Shown: piece by piece, positions 7,102-20,865 of the stretch
Layout: every line of letters begins with the position of its first letter
Position numbering within the stretch: position 1 is the first letter of the stretch
NCBI GenBank assembly: GCA_018065305.1
Contig: JAGHTO010000008.1
Coordinates: forward strand, 1 to 64,000
Reading direction: 5' to 3'
From: Candidatus Cacconaster scatequi
GTDB taxonomy: Bacteria; Bacteroidota; Bacteroidia; Bacteroidales; UBA932
Length of the DNA: 64,000 nt
Translations under genes and position numbers: made by a program
The notes under the pieces: generated by a model
Database searches by the model: none
Told to the model about the DNA's origin: nothing
Seen by the model: the letters and a program-made list of their open reading frames with translations, nothing else

Positions 7102-9591
7102 TCATATATCCATTTCCACAACTGTGATTCCCGCACCCCCTGCCTGGATTGCCTCATCCCTGAAGGAGGCCACGGAAGGCACGGTCCTCAAATATTTCCT
7201 TATCTCTTCGCGCAACACTCCGTTACCCTTGCCGTGGAGTATCGACACCTGCCCCACTCCGACCATAGTCGCATCATCTATGAAATGCATCACTATCTCC
7301 AGAGCGTCATTGAGGCGCTCACCCCTTATGTCTATGGATGGCTTGAAGTTCAGCCTGCGGTTCCTGACCGATTCGTTGTCGTAATTGCTGACGGGGCGGA
7401 CGGTGATTCTGGTCTTCTCCCTATATTGCTGATTCGAGATTCTTTCAACTTTTGACGGGGACATCAGGCTTATTATGTTTCCGATGGCAACCGAGATGTT
7501 CCTACCTGATATTCTGGTGATTTCGCCCACCATATCATTGTCTTTCAGCCTAACCTTATCGCCGACCTGAAGAGGTCCGGCAATCGCCGGCTCGGATTTC
7601 CGTTCTTCCTGCACAGCCTGTTCCACTCCTCTTTTCCTGCGGCGCTCCTTCTCTCTCTCCTTCCGCGCGAGAATCTGCTGCATCTTGCGGTCAATCGCCG
7701 CATCCTTCTCACTCTGAAGCTCCGAATCAAGTCCCTTAGCAAACTCCTTCAAACCCTCGCGGGCCTCTTTCGTCCTGCTCTTCTCTGCCTGAGACTCCTT
7801 TATCTGCCTGATTGTCCGCTCGACCTCCCGGTTTGCTCCGGCAATTATCTCCGCAGCCTCCGCACGGGCCTCTTCCAGAACATTCTTCTTCAACTCCTTG
7901 ACCTGACTCAGTTCCTTCTCATATTTGTCGGTGAGGGATTCCAAAGCCTTGTCCGTCGTCCTGATTCTGGCCAGCTTCTCATCCAGAGTGCGCTTGCTTC
8001 TGGCTATCTTCCGAAGATTCCTTTCTATATTGACATATTCGTTCCCCGCCCTTTCCTCCGCGTCTTTCACTATGCTTTCCGGCAGACCTATCTGGCGGGC
8101 GAGTTCAAAGGCGAAAGAATTGCCGGGCATACCCTGTTCCAGTTTGAAAAGGGGTCTTGTCGCCACTCCGTCATAAAGCATCGCACCGTTTTCCACCCCG
8201 CTGCTCCGGTCCGCATACAGTTTGAGATTGGTGTAGTGGGTGGTTATCACTCCGTATGCGCCCAGACTGTCAAGCTTCGCCAAAACCGCCTCCGCAATCG
8301 CGCCACCCGCAGCCGGCTCCGTACCGCTTCCGAATTCATCTATCAATACCAGAGATTGCTCCGTCGCATGTTCGACAATATCCTTGCAAACCTTCAGATG
8401 GGAACTGTATGTGCTGAGGTCGTTCTCAATGGACTGATTGTCACCTATATCAATGAATATTTCATCAAAAACGGGCATCTCGCTCACTTCGGAAGTGGGT
8501 ATCAGCATCCCCCATTGGAACATATATTGCAATAGTCCCACAGTCTTGAGGCACACGCTTTTTCCCCCGGCATTCGGACCGGAAATCAGCAGGAGGTGCT
8601 TTTCCTTCGACAACGTAAGAGTCAGGGGGACAATCTCTTTCTTCTCGCGCCTGAGCGACGCCTCCAGAAGAGGGTGTCTGGCCCGCCTCAGAGCAAGCGT
8701 TCCGTCAGAAGAGATAATCGGCATACCGGCTATCATATCAAGGGCGACAAAAGCCTTTGCCCTGATGAAATCAATCTCCCCGATATAATCCGAGGCATAT
8801 ATGAGCCCGGGCAGGAAGGGTCGCAGGAATTCCGAGAAGTCGAACAGAATTCTGGCAATCTCCCTCTGCTCCTCGAAATGCAACTCCCTTATCCGGTTGT
8901 TGAGTTCTATGACCTCCAGAGGCTCGATGAAAGATGTACGTCCGCTTGCCGATTCATCATACACCACCCCCTTCAATTTTTTCTTGCTTGCGCTCGGAAC
9001 CGGGATGAGAATGTGCCCGTCCCGAACGGAAGCTTCGACCTCCGAATCCACAATCCCCTCTTCACGGGCCTCCTTCAAAATGGATGCGATTTTTCTGGAA
9101 ACGGAGCCTCCCATACTCCGGATTGACTTTCTGATCTCCCCGAGAGTCTGCGAGGCGGTATCCCGAACCTCCCCGTTCCTGTCAAGTATCTCATTTATAC
9201 GGCTGTCCACCTCACCGGCATACTCCACCGGAGCCGATTTCTTTCTAAGAAAAGGATAGAGGTCATCCTTGCATCCCCGAAAAAACAGCAGGATTCCGCG
9301 CAGGGTCTCCTGGCTTGTCCTCAATTTTCTGAGATTCAGAAGCGATATGGAGGAATCTCCCGCCTGAAGCGGTATCAGAAACGGCTTCGTGTCAAGGTAA
9401 CCTCCGCTCGGAAAACTGTCCTCGAACATACAGATAAGACGCATCTCGTCTGTAAGAGTAAGTCTCTCCTGTATCTGAGCCCTGTCGCGCGAGACTGTTT
9501 CATCCTCCACCTTCCGCACGGCATACTCCGTGGAACATCTCGCTGCAATCAGGCTGCGGATTCTGTCAAAACCTATCTTCTGCTCAAGCAT
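7102..9591 (-). CDS. mutS2: Endonuclease/ribosome-rescue ATPase MutS2
   Basis: MutS2 proteins bind branched DNA or collided ribosomes; the Bacillus protein (RqcU) splits stalled ribosomes and feeds the quality-control pathway. The 829-residue protein has the expected order: N-terminal core and lever domains (1-320), the ATPase with Walker A GPNAGGKS at 338-345 and the signature helix (STYSSHLKVCKDIVE) plus Walker B (SLVLIDEFGSGTEP), a long charged coiled coil (about 530-650, EKELSQVKELKKNVLEEARAE), a KOW-like region, and a C-terminal Smr domain starting SIDIRGERLNDAL with the HGKGNGVLREEI motif. No mismatch-binding domain I is present, as expected. It lies 14 nt after cdaA. Confidence 0.93.
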   Translation of the reverse strand: MLEQKIGFDRIRSLIAARCSTEYAVRKVEDETVSRDRAQIQERLTLTDEMRLICMFEDSFPSGGYLDTKPFLIPLQAGDSSISLLNLRKLRTSQETLRGILLFFRGCKDDLYPFLRKKSAPVEYAGEVDSRINEILDRNGEVRDTASQTLGEIRKSIRSMGGSVSRKIASILKEAREEGIVDSEVEASVRDGHILIPVPSASKKKLKGVVYDESASGRTSFIEPLEVIELNNRIRELHFEEQREIARILFDFSEFLRPFLPGLIYASDYIGEIDFIRAKAFVALDMIAGMPIISSDGTLALRRARHPLLEASLRREKKEIVPLTLTLSKEKHLLLISGPNAGGKSVCLKTVGLLQYMFQWGMLIPTSEVSEMPVFDEIFIDIGDNQSIENDLSTYSSHLKVCKDIVEHATEQSLVLIDEFGSGTEPAAGGAIAEAVLAKLDSLGAYGVITTHYTNLKLYADRSSGVENGAMLYDGVATRPLFKLEQGMPGNSFAFELARQIGLPESIVKDAEERAGNEYVNIERNLRKIARSKRTLDEKLARIRTTDKALESLTDKYEKELSQVKELKKNVLEEARAEAAEIIAGANREVERTIRQIKESQAEKSRTKEAREGLKEFAKGLDSELQSEKDAAIDRKMQQILARKEREKERRRKRGVEQAVQEERKSEPAIAGPLQVGDKVRLKDNDMVGEITRISGRNISVAIGNIISLMSPSKVERISNQQYREKTRITVRPVSNYDNESVRNRRLNFKPSIDIRGERLNDALEIVMHFIDDATMVGVGQVSILHGKGNGVLREEIRKYLRTVPSVASFRDEAIQAGGAGITVVEMDI

Positions 9592-9605
9592 TTCAAAACA
9601 ACTTC

Positions 9606-10388
9606 TTACTTCCTGTAGAAATTTTCAAGGGCAAGTTTCAGGTCTATCGCCGAATTCATCAGTTCAAGATTCCCGTCCTCCACGAAATGAATCTCCCCTG
9701 TCTCCTCGGACACCACTATGGCGGCGGCATCGGAAACCTCGGTAATACCTATGGCGGCACGGTGCCTCATCCCGAACCGAGGAGGAATGTTCTCATTGTC
9801 AGTTATGGGAAGCGTGCACCTTGCGGCCAATATCTTGTCGGAACTCATTATCATCGCCCCGTCGTGAAGAGGCGTGTTCTTGAAGAAGATGTTCTCAATA
9901 AGCCTGCTGTTTATCTCCGCTGAAATCCGGTCGCCGGTCTGGATGTATGAGGCAAGGCCGTCATATTTTCTCATTACCATCAGCGCCCCTGTTTTTGTTC
10001 CGCCCATATGCTGGCAGGCCGACACGACTTCATCAAGGCTCTCATCGGTCATCTCGTGTGTTTTTCCCGCCTTGAAAATCCGGTGGACGATACGGGAGGA
10101 CATTGTCGTGCCCCTTGCGCCGAAACGGAGCAGGAATCTTCTGATTTCGGGCTGGAAGATTATGAGCAGGGCTATCACGCCGACTCCCAGAAGTTGTCCG
10201 AGTATGAACGAAAGCAATTTCATCTCGAACAGCCTCGCAACAATCCAGATGATGTATATTCCTATTATACCCCCGAATATCTTCGTCGCGTTGGTTCCTC
10301 TCACCAGTTTGATTATCCAGTAAATGAGTCCCGCAACCAGCGCGATGTCAAGAATGTCGACGAACGTTATATTTACAAAATCGAACAT
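9606..10388 (-). CDS. cdaA: Diadenylate cyclase CdaA
   Basis: Makes the second messenger c-di-AMP from two ATP at the inner face of the membrane. The 260-residue protein has the CdaA layout: three transmembrane helices within residues 8-80 followed by the DAC domain with the catalytic DGA motif at 176-178 (TPLHDGAMI) and the RHR motif at 208-210 (RHRAAIGITE). No regulator gene cdaR is adjacent, in contrast to Firmicutes; the downstream genes are mutS2 and a small lipoprotein. First gene of its operon. Confidence 0.93.
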   Translation of the reverse strand: MFDFVNITFVDILDIALVAGLIYWIIKLVRGTNATKIFGGIIGIYIIWIVARLFEMKLLSFILGQLLGVGVIALLIIFQPEIRRFLLRFGARGTTMSSRIVHRIFKAGKTHEMTDESLDEVVSACQHMGGTKTGALMVMRKYDGLASYIQTGDRISAEINSRLIENIFFKNTPLHDGAMIMSSDKILAARCTLPITDNENIPPRFGMRHRAAIGITEVSDAAAIVVSEETGEIHFVEDGNLELMNSAIDLKLALENFYRK

Positions 10389-10395
10389 AATTGTG

Positions 10396-10403
10396 CAAAT
10401 ATA
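10396..10403 (-). promoter_or_regulatory. -7 element of cdaA
   Basis: Minus-strand TATATTTG, a perfect TAnnTTTG, 7 nt before the ATG at 10388; the mRNA would have almost no leader. Confidence 0.5.
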
Positions 10404-10458
10404 TGAAAAACAAGCGGATTTCTGATGATATTTTGTTTATATCTTATACGGGATAATA

Positions 10459-10489
10459 TTTGCTAATACACAAATAAAAGTTAAATTTG
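10459..10489 (+). promoter_or_regulatory. Promoter of the Oar-like receptor gene
   Basis: TTTG at 10459-10462, a 19-nt spacer and TAAATTTG at 10482-10489 match the Bacteroidota -33/-7 promoter exactly. The leader to the ATG at 10529 is about 35 nt and AT-rich just before the start codon. Confidence 0.75.
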
Positions 10490-10528
10490 CGCCCGTGAAA
10501 TTTTGTCTTTCTAACCTATAAATTTTTT

Positions 10529-13500
10529 ATGAAAAAAACACTCAAACTCTTTGCTGTGGCCGTTCTTGGTCTGTTTGTTGCCGTTGCATCAAATGCACAG
10601 GTTACAAATTCGGCTATGAGCGGTAAAATCACTGATGCCAACGGAGCTGTGCCGGGCGTTGCCGTTATCGCAACCCATATTCCTTCCGGCTCCCAGTACT
10701 ATGGTATTACAAACTCTGAAGGTCGTTATGATATTCAGGGTATGCGTCCGGGCGGACCTTACATGGTAAATGTACAGCTTCTCGGCTATCGTACAGTTAT
10801 CTATAAGGACATCACTCTCCAGTTGGGTGAGGTTTACAGCCAGAACGTGACTCTCGTTGACGATGCCGAACTTCTTGACGAAGTTATAGTCATAGCAGAT
10901 GCTTCAAAGTTCGCATCTGAGAAGACGGGAGCTTCTACAAACATCAATCAGGCACAGATGTCAGAAATGCCTACAATCAACCGTAGCATCTCCGACGTCG
11001 CGCGTCTTTCACCTTACGCAAACGGAATGAGCTTCGGCGGCGGAGATGGCCGTATGACCAACTTCACATTGGACGGAGCAAACCTCAACAACAACTTCGG
11101 TCTTTCATCAGCACTTCCTGGTGGCGGCAATCCTGTTTCCCTTGATGCAATCCAGGAGGTTCAGGTAGTCGTTTCTCCGTTCGATGTTCGTCAGACCAAC
11201 TTCATCGGCGGCGGAATCAACGCCATCACCAAATCAGGTACCAACACTTTCCAGGGAACCGCTTACGGTTATTACAGGAATCAGGACCTCAGAGGTAACA
11301 AGATCAACGGTGAAGACCTCGGAGACCGCGCAGCAGAGTCAAAACTGACTTGGGGTGTTACTCTCGGCGGCCCTATCGTAAAGGACAAACTCTTCTTCTT
11401 CGTAAGCTACGAGCAGGAGTCAGCTCCCGGTGAGGTTATCAAGTACCGCGCAAACAAGGGCGGTGAAGAGGCAAAGGGTAACGTTTCTCGTACTCTCGCA
11501 TCTGACCTGCAGAAAGTTCAGGACTATATGAAGGACAAATACGGTTATGACACAGGTTCTTACACAGACTTCCCCGCAACTGAGTCAAACCGCAGAATCC
11601 TTGCCCGCGTTGACTGGAACATCAACAGGAACCATCATATCGCTCTCCGTTACAACTACACCAAGAATACTGCTTGGAACGCTCCTAACGGAAACTCTTC
11701 TGATACAGGATATCGTTTGAACAATACATATCGTGTAGGTAATATGTCAATGGCATTTGCCAACAACATGTATTCAATGGACAACAAGGTTCAGACCTTC
11801 TCTCTCGACTACACTGCAAGATTCAGCGACAAGGTTTCCAACCAGCTCCTTGCAACCTATTCAAACATTGAGGATATCCGTGGCTCTTCATCAGATCCGT
11901 TCCCTCACGTTGATATCATCAAGAAGGAGGGCAACACCTGGCAGCCTTATATGTCTCTCGGTTACGAGCTCTTCACCTGGAACAATGGTGTCCACAACAA
12001 GATTGTCACAGTTAAGGACGAATTGACAATCAACGCCGGCAACCACAAGATTATGGCCGGCATCAACTACGAGCACGAATTCGCAAACAACGCATATATG
12101 CGTAATGGTACTGCATACTATCGTTATGCCTGGACAACAGAGAACGACATCGAACAGGTTCTCAACGGAACTCCGGAATCATTCGCAATCACCTACGGCT
12201 GGAACGGCAACCTCAACCCTAATGCACAGGTTGCGTTCAACCAGATCGGTGTTTATGCACAGGACGAATGGTCAGTCAGCGACAAGTTCAAACTGAACTA
12301 CGGCGTTCGTTTTGACACTATCCTCTTCGACAACAGCGATATCGCAACCAACTCAGCATATCTGAAGTATACGTTCCGTGACGGCATAAAGATCGACACC
12401 GGCAAATGGCCTAATACCCGCGTTCAGGTATCTCCACGCGTAGGCTTCGTATGGGATGTACTCGGTGACAAGAGCTTCAAGGTTCGCGGTGGTACAGGTC
12501 TCTTCCAGGGCCGTCTCCCACTCGTATATTTCACCAATATGCCTACCAACTCTTCGATGGTTCAGAACTCTGTTCAGTACAAGAGTACTTGGAACAACGG
12601 TCAGCTTGTATCAAAGAATGACAAACTCCATGCTTTTGACGGTGGTATGATTACCGACGTGAACGAGGCTATCAGCAAGCTCGGTCTGCAGACAACCCTT
12701 GATGAGAAGAGCCACGTAGCCGGCGGCACAATGTCAGGTGTTGATCCTGAATTCAAGATGCCTATGAGCTGGAAGACTTCTCTCGCTCTCGACTACCAGA
12801 TTCCTGTAAACTTCCCGTTCACGGTAACTGCCGAGGGTATGTACAGCAAAGTTGTTTACGGAGTTCTCGTTGACAACATCAACATCGATAACAACAAGGC
12901 TGGAAGACAATCTTTCAGCGGCGCTGACAGCCGTTATAAAGCAGATGCTTCGGCTATCATCAACGCAGGCAAGAATGCACCTTATCTGACAAATACCACT
13001 AAGGGTTACGGTTACACTGCAAACCTTACAATGAATATGACTCCAGCCAAGAATCTCAACATCATGGCTGCTTACACACACACTGAGAGCAAGGAGGTTT
13101 CAGGTCTTCCTGGTTCAGACCCTCTGTCAACATGGCAGGGTATGATTACCGTAAACGGATGCAACTTCGGTGATCCTCAGCGTTCGCAGTATGTAGTTCC
13201 TGACAAGGTTATTGCAAATGTCAACTATCTTATTCCTTGGATGAAGGACAACCGTGGTCTCCACCTCTCTCTCTTCTATCAGGGCAACACCACTTACGGT
13301 TACAGCTGGTGCTACACCAACGATATGAACGGTGACGGTGTAAACAACGACCTTATGTACATCCCTGCAGATGACAGTGAGATTAACTTCAAGTCAGACG
13401 CAGACCGTCAGGCATTCTGGAGTTTCGTCTCTCAGGACAAATATCTCAGCAGCCACAAAGGACAATATGCTGAAGCTTACGCAGCCCGCAATCCTTGGGT

Positions 13501-13810
13501 CAACTATCTTGACCTCCGTATTGCCGAGGATATCGCTTTCCGCATCGGCGGTACAAAGCACAATTTCCAGGTTTCTGTAAACTTCGACAACATCCTCAAC
13601 CTGCTCAACTCATCTTGGGGTGTTTACCAGAACTCGGCTCCTTGCAACAACCACCGTATTCTCCAGTACGAAGGTGTCAACGAAAGTAATCGTCCTGTCT
13701 TCTCAATGGTTAAGGTTGGTGGCGAGTATCCTACTCAGACATTCGCACCATACGTCAACTCAAGCCAGTGCTGGAGACTCCAGTTCGGACTCAAGTATTT
13801 CTTCAACTAA
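10529..13810 (+). CDS. Oar-like TonB-dependent outer membrane receptor
   Basis: The 1093-residue protein begins with a signal peptide (first 23 residues, ending ASNAQ), followed by a carboxypeptidase-regulatory-like beta-sandwich (about 27-115: SGKITDANGAVPGVAVIATH...), a plug domain (about 120-250, with FTLDGANLNNNFG and GGGINAITKSGTNTFQGTAYGYYR) and a long beta-barrel ending in an aromatic residue (LQFGLKYFFN). The lack of a SusD gene next to it and the G-rich plug resemble Oar proteins, which include abundant type IX-linked or developmental receptors, rather than SusC. Its codon use is noticeably plainer (many -tct, -gtt, -ctc codons) than the neighbours, consistent with high expression. 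It stands alone between a strong promoter and a terminator. Substrate unknown. Confidence 0.85.
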   Translation: MKKTLKLFAVAVLGLFVAVASNAQVTNSAMSGKITDANGAVPGVAVIATHIPSGSQYYGITNSEGRYDIQGMRPGGPYMVNVQLLGYRTVIYKDITLQLGEVYSQNVTLVDDAELLDEVIVIADASKFASEKTGASTNINQAQMSEMPTINRSISDVARLSPYANGMSFGGGDGRMTNFTLDGANLNNNFGLSSALPGGGNPVSLDAIQEVQVVVSPFDVRQTNFIGGGINAITKSGTNTFQGTAYGYYRNQDLRGNKINGEDLGDRAAESKLTWGVTLGGPIVKDKLFFFVSYEQESAPGEVIKYRANKGGEEAKGNVSRTLASDLQKVQDYMKDKYGYDTGSYTDFPATESNRRILARVDWNINRNHHIALRYNYTKNTAWNAPNGNSSDTGYRLNNTYRVGNMSMAFANNMYSMDNKVQTFSLDYTARFSDKVSNQLLATYSNIEDIRGSSSDPFPHVDIIKKEGNTWQPYMSLGYELFTWNNGVHNKIVTVKDELTINAGNHKIMAGINYEHEFANNAYMRNGTAYYRYAWTTENDIEQVLNGTPESFAITYGWNGNLNPNAQVAFNQIGVYAQDEWSVSDKFKLNYGVRFDTILFDNSDIATNSAYLKYTFRDGIKIDTGKWPNTRVQVSPRVGFVWDVLGDKSFKVRGGTGLFQGRLPLVYFTNMPTNSSMVQNSVQYKSTWNNGQLVSKNDKLHAFDGGMITDVNEAISKLGLQTTLDEKSHVAGGTMSGVDPEFKMPMSWKTSLALDYQIPVNFPFTVTAEGMYSKVVYGVLVDNINIDNNKAGRQSFSGADSRYKADASAIINAGKNAPYLTNTTKGYGYTANLTMNMTPAKNLNIMAAYTHTESKEVSGLPGSDPLSTWQGMITVNGCNFGDPQRSQYVVPDKVIANVNYLIPWMKDNRGLHLSLFYQGNTTYGYSWCYTNDMNGDGVNNDLMYIPADDSEINFKSDADRQAFWSFVSQDKYLSSHKGQYAEAYAARNPWVNYLDLRIAEDIAFRIGGTKHNFQVSVNFDNILNLLNSSWGVYQNSAPCNNHRILQYEGVNESNRPVFSMVKVGGEYPTQTFAPYVNSSQCWRLQFGLKYFFN

Positions 13811-13832
13811 TCGGTTGATTATAGAATATCTG

Positions 13833-13860
13833 AAAAGGCGGCCTGAAAAGACCGCCTTTT
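13833..13860. terminator. Bidirectional terminator between the receptor gene and DUF3109
   Basis: AAAAGGCGGCC, a short loop and ACCGCCTTTT form a stem flanked by A and T runs, so it can serve both convergent genes. Confidence 0.8.
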
Positions 13861-14443
13861 ATTTTGCCATCATCTCCGCGGCGGCGGAGAGTTGGGAATA
13901 GAATTCTTCCCCGTAGGCATCCACAAGGGGCTTTCGGAGGAACTGATAGACACGGACTCCTTCGCGCCGTCCCTTTTCGAAGGCGCAGGCGCAGATGTCC
14001 CAACGATGAAGATTCAATGCGGTCATACCATTTGACAGCCGGGATGCGCGTATAGGGTAAAGCCTGCACGAGATGGGTTTGACAAAGGGACTTTTGCCCA
14101 ATGAATGGGCCCGCTCGATTGCACAGAGGCAGTTTTCCCCTTCGAACAGTGTGTATGCACACTCCTCGCCATTTCCGAGCAGAGGTGTCTCGAAATCACC
14201 ATCCGCACCGATTCTGAAAAATCCGCCTTTCTCGACTTCGGTCCTGCCGGCTTCACTCATAAAGACCTTGTAATGAGGATAATTGCGTTTGAGAAGAGCG
14301 CATTCCTTCCGCAGCAGCGGAGCTCCGCCCTCTCCCTCTATGCAACAGGCACCCCTGCAACTTTCATAGTCGCAGCAGAAATATTCCAGAAGAATTTCCG
14401 AAGAGACGAGAATATCCCCTATGAGTATGGGGAGCTGTCTCAT
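13859..14443 (-). CDS. DUF3109 family cysteine-rich protein
   Basis: A 194-residue cytoplasmic protein with the dense cysteine pattern of DUF3109: [13 protein letters not shown] near the N terminus, then [26 protein letters not shown] and [11 protein letters not shown]. The spacing resembles the YkgJ-type CxxCxxxCC metal-binding families, so iron or zinc binding is likely; no activity is known. ATG 14443 is chosen because it overlaps the metK stop as ATGA; an ATG 6 codons upstream is possible. Third gene after glyA and metK, so it may be co-regulated with one-carbon and methionine metabolism. Confidence 0.8.
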   Translation of the reverse strand: MRQLPILIGDILVSSEILLEYFCCDYESCRGACCIEGEGGAPLLRKECALLKRNYPHYKVFMSEAGRTEVEKGGFFRIGADGDFETPLLGNGEECAYTLFEGENCLCAIERAHSLGKSPFVKPISCRLYPIRASRLSNGMTALNLHRWDICACAFEKGRREGVRVYQFLRKPLVDAYGEEFYSQLSAAAEMMAK

Positions 14444-15678
14444 TTCAAAAGAGTTGCGCACTTGTCAACGCTGTCGAGAAGTTCCCATCCGAAGAACTGG
14501 ACCTCCTTTCTAACGGTACGGCCTCCTTCCCTAACCTCAACTTCTGCTCTGTAGGGCTTCCTGCCCATATGACCGTAAGCGGCCGTGGGTTCATATATGG
14601 GATTGAGGAGTCCGAACTTTTCGGTAATCGCAGCCGGCCTCAGGTCAAAGAGGTCATTGATTCTCTCCGCAATCTGACCGTCAGTCAGAACGCATCGTGA
14701 AGTACCGTATGTATTGACGAATATGCTTACAGGTCTTGCGACACCGATAGCGTATGATATCTGGACAAGCATCTCGGAAGCGACTCCCGCAGCCACCATA
14801 TTCTTGGCTATGTATCTGGCAGCATACGCCGCACTCCTGTCAACCTTGCTGGGATCCTTCCCGGAAAAGGCCCCGCCGCCGTGAGCGCCGCGACCTCCGT
14901 AGGTATCCACAATTATCTTTCGTCCCGTCAGACCGGTGTCTCCGTGAGGACCACCGATGACGAACTGTCCGGTCGGATTTACGTGAAGCACGTAATCCCC
15001 CTTGAAGAGAGCCGCCGTCGCCGGACCGACTTTCGCCTTGACTCTCGGCAGAAGTATATTCTTTATATCCTCGCGGATTTTCTCCTGAGAGATTCCCTCA
15101 TCGTGCTGGGTGCTCAGGACAAGCGTATGAATCCTGACAGGAACGTGATCATCGCTGTATTCTATGGTATACTGACACTTTGCATCCGGCCTGAGGTAAG
15201 GCATAGGAGAGTTGTCACTGTGTCGTATCGCGGCAAGTTCCATCAAGGTGGTATGCGCCAGACTCAACGGAAGAGGCATATAGTCTTCCGTCTCGGAACA
15301 GGCGTAGCCGAACATCATTCCCTGATCTCCCGCTCCCTGTTCTTCACTCTCCCCCCGATTCACACCCTGCGCTATGTCTGCACTCTGCTCGTGGAGCGTT
15401 GATATCACGGCGCAGGAATCCGCGTCGAATTTGTAATCACTCTTGGTATAGCCTATGCGGCGGATTGTCCGGCGGGCAATCTCCTGAATGTCCACGTAAG
15501 CCTCGTGGCTCGTAGCTTCGCCGCCGACAACGACAAGTCCGGTGCTGACAAAAGTCTCACAGGCGACGTGGGAAGCCCTGTCCTGACGAAGAAACTCGTC
15601 AAGAATGGCATCCGAAATCTGGTCCGCAACCTTGTCGGGATGCCCTTCCGAAACTGATTCTGAAGTAAACAGATACAT
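14440..15678 (-). CDS. metK: S-adenosylmethionine synthase
   Basis: Condenses ATP and methionine to S-adenosylmethionine. The 412-residue protein shows the canonical start [20 protein letters not shown] with the ATP-binding SEGHPDK, the methionine-loop region DQGMMFGYA, the P-loop-like [19 protein letters not shown] and the metal-binding aspartates. The start overlaps the end of glyA (its TAG stop lies 3 nt downstream of the ATG on the minus strand), and the stop overlaps DUF3109 by ATGA. Grouping with glyA joins serine/one-carbon supply with SAM production. Confidence 0.95.
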   Translation of the reverse strand: MYLFTSESVSEGHPDKVADQISDAILDEFLRQDRASHVACETFVSTGLVVVGGEATSHEAYVDIQEIARRTIRRIGYTKSDYKFDADSCAVISTLHEQSADIAQGVNRGESEEQGAGDQGMMFGYACSETEDYMPLPLSLAHTTLMELAAIRHSDNSPMPYLRPDAKCQYTIEYSDDHVPVRIHTLVLSTQHDEGISQEKIREDIKNILLPRVKAKVGPATAALFKGDYVLHVNPTGQFVIGGPHGDTGLTGRKIIVDTYGGRGAHGGGAFSGKDPSKVDRSAAYAARYIAKNMVAAGVASEMLVQISYAIGVARPVSIFVNTYGTSRCVLTDGQIAERINDLFDLRPAAITEKFGLLNPIYEPTAAYGHMGRKPYRAEVEVREGGRTVRKEVQFFGWELLDSVDKCATLLK

Positions 15679-15680
15679 TT

Positions 15681-16961
15681 CTACCACACGTTCAGGGGAA
15701 TTCCTGACATTTTCATCCTGACTTCGGAACTGACTTTTGCAATGACTTTTTCATTGTCAACGTCGGCAAGAACTTCGTCAATCATTCCCACAATGGATTT
15801 CATATCTCTCTCAACCAGTCCCCTGGAAGTTATTGCAGGAGTTCCAACTCTTATTCCGGATGTCTGGAAAGGAGATCTCGTGTCAAAAGGTACCATATTC
15901 TTGTTCACCGTTATCCCGGCACGGACAAGCGCATTTTCGGCAACCTTGCCGGTCAAATCAGGATACTTGGTTCTCAAATCTATGAGAATGAGATGGTTGT
16001 CGGTACCTCCTGATACGACTTTGTACCCTCTTGCGGTAAATTCTTCCGCCATAGCCACGGCATTTTCGTGTACCTGAACCTGATAGGTCTTGAACTCCGG
16101 CTGAAGCGCCTCATAGAATGACACGGCCTTGGCTGCAATGCAGTGCTCAAGAGGGCCTCCCTGCGTACCGGGGAAGATGGCGGAATTGAGGATTGAACTC
16201 ATCTTCCTGACCTCACCTTTGGGTGTGGTCAAACCCCATGGATTGTCGAAATCCTTACCCATCAGTATGATACCGCCACGTGGACCGCGAAGGGTCTTGT
16301 GCGTAGTTGAAGTGACGATATGCGCATATTTTACAGGATTCTTCAACAGCCCCGCGGCAATAAGACCGGCAGTGTGCGCCATGTCCACCATAAGCAGGGC
16401 GCCGATTGAATCCGCAATGGCGCGCATCCTTTCGTAGTCCCATTCACGGGAATATGCGGAAGCTCCTCCGATTATCAGCTTGGGCTTGAATTCCTGAGCC
16501 TTGCGCTCCATATCATTGTAATCGATGTAGCCTGTATTCTTGTCAACGCCATAACTTACGGCATTGTAATTCTTTCCTGAAATATTGACAGGAGAGCCGT
16601 GAGTAAGGTGACCTCCGTGAGAAAGATCCAGTCCCAGGAACGTATCGCCCGGTTTCAGGCAGGCGAACAGAACCGCCGTATTGGCCTGAGCGCCGGAATG
16701 GGGCTGGACATTTGCATATTCCGCATCAAAAAGTGTTTTTACGCGGTCAATGGCAAGCTGTTCGATTTTGTCGATTACCTCACATCCACCGTAATACCTT
16801 GCTCCGGGATATCCCTCGGCATATTTGTTCGTACAAACGCTGCCCAACGCCTCAAGGACCTGCGCACTTACAAAATTCTCCGAAGCAATGAGTTCTATGC
16901 CACTCATCTGCCTTTCTTCTTCCTTCTTGATCAAATCTGATAGCAGAACGTCGTATTTCAT
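15681..16961 (-). CDS. glyA: Serine hydroxymethyltransferase
   Basis: PLP enzyme that converts serine and tetrahydrofolate to glycine and 5,10-methylene-THF, the one-carbon feed for the purine and thymidylate routes. The 426-residue protein has the substrate segment [28 protein letters not shown], the PLP-lysine motif [15 protein letters not shown] and the C-terminal [15 protein letters not shown]. The start [15 protein letters not shown] at 16961 follows a TAACTTTG box; the open frame extends upstream but through the divergent promoter and methyltransferase gene. First gene of glyA-metK-DUF3109. FolD, which uses its product, is fused to PurD about 14 kb away. Confidence 0.95.
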   Translation of the reverse strand: MKYDVLLSDLIKKEEERQMSGIELIASENFVSAQVLEALGSVCTNKYAEGYPGARYYGGCEVIDKIEQLAIDRVKTLFDAEYANVQPHSGAQANTAVLFACLKPGDTFLGLDLSHGGHLTHGSPVNISGKNYNAVSYGVDKNTGYIDYNDMERKAQEFKPKLIIGGASAYSREWDYERMRAIADSIGALLMVDMAHTAGLIAAGLLKNPVKYAHIVTSTTHKTLRGPRGGIILMGKDFDNPWGLTTPKGEVRKMSSILNSAIFPGTQGGPLEHCIAAKAVSFYEALQPEFKTYQVQVHENAVAMAEEFTARGYKVVSGGTDNHLILIDLRTKYPDLTGKVAENALVRAGITVNKNMVPFDTRSPFQTSGIRVGTPAITSRGLVERDMKSIVGMIDEVLADVDNEKVIAKVSSEVRMKMSGIPLNVW

Positions 16962-16985
16962 ATTGTTTTTACTATTTTTGCGTAG

Positions 16986-16993
16986 CAAAGTTA
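16986..16993 (-). promoter_or_regulatory. -7 element of glyA-metK-DUF3109
   Basis: Minus-strand TAACTTTG, 24 nt before the glyA ATG, inside the 58-nt divergent gap to the TrmH-family gene. Confidence 0.5.
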
Positions 16994-17019
16994 CTACTAT
17001 TTTCCAAAAAAGGGGAAAA

Positions 17020-20582
<3,563 letters not shown>

Positions 20583-20607
20583 ATTTCTGAAGGCCTTCGT
20601 CCGAGGC

Positions 20608-20688
20608 TCGTGAGCAAAACATGGGTATTCGCTCACGAAGACTACAAAAAGGAGCTCCGCGTGAGCAAATGGCCGGATTTTGCTCACG
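20608..20688. repeat. Two tandem hairpins sharing the arm CGTGAGC
   Basis: Hairpin one pairs TCGTGAGC (20608-20615) with GCTCACGA (20631-20638); hairpin two pairs CGTGAGCAAA (20660-20669) with TTTGCTCACG (20679-20688). Both are perfect, have the same core and lie just after the beta-galactosidase stop. Confidence 0.7.
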
Positions 20689-20701
20689 GTCTCCATAAAA
20701 C

Positions 20702-20728
20702 AAAAGCCCCAGCATTGCTGGAGCTTTT
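20702..20728. terminator. Bidirectional terminator
   Basis: AAAAGCC-CCAGC-ATT-GCTGG-AGCTTTT is a stem with flanking A and T runs; it would end transcripts of the GH2 gene and anything coming from the tRNA side. Confidence 0.7.
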
Positions 20729-20734
20729 ATTTTT

Positions 20735-20754
20735 GAGCGGAAAACGAGACTCGA
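20735..20754 (-). repeat. Duplicated 3' tail of tRNA-Gly
   Basis: These 20 bases are identical to 20908-20927, the acceptor 3' strand and most of the T-arm of the intact tRNA-Gly gene, in the same orientation. The remainder of the tRNA is absent here, so it is a fragment, such as an old attachment site or a deletion scar. Confidence 0.7.
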
Positions 20755-20790
20755 GCCCGCTGACGCGGGCCTTTTCGCGTGACTATTTAT

Positions 20791-20835
20791 GACCCCAGCC
20801 CGGCTCCGCCGGGCGTCCCTCAGGGATTCGGGGTC
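20791..20835. repeat. GC-rich three-way-junction palindrome
   Basis: GACCCC (20791-20796) pairs with GGGGTC (20830-20835); inside are two complete hairpins, GCCCGGC/GCCGGGC (7 bp, loop TCC) and TCCCT/AGGGA (5 bp). All three stems are perfect. Confidence 0.75.
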
Positions 20836-20865
20836 GCTCGGTCGAGTCTCCCCATTTGTCACAAT

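Noticed and set aside
20735..20835. A second complete tRNA gene
   Set aside because: Only the 3' tail is present; anticodon and D arms are absent and the neighbouring GC-rich segment folds differently.
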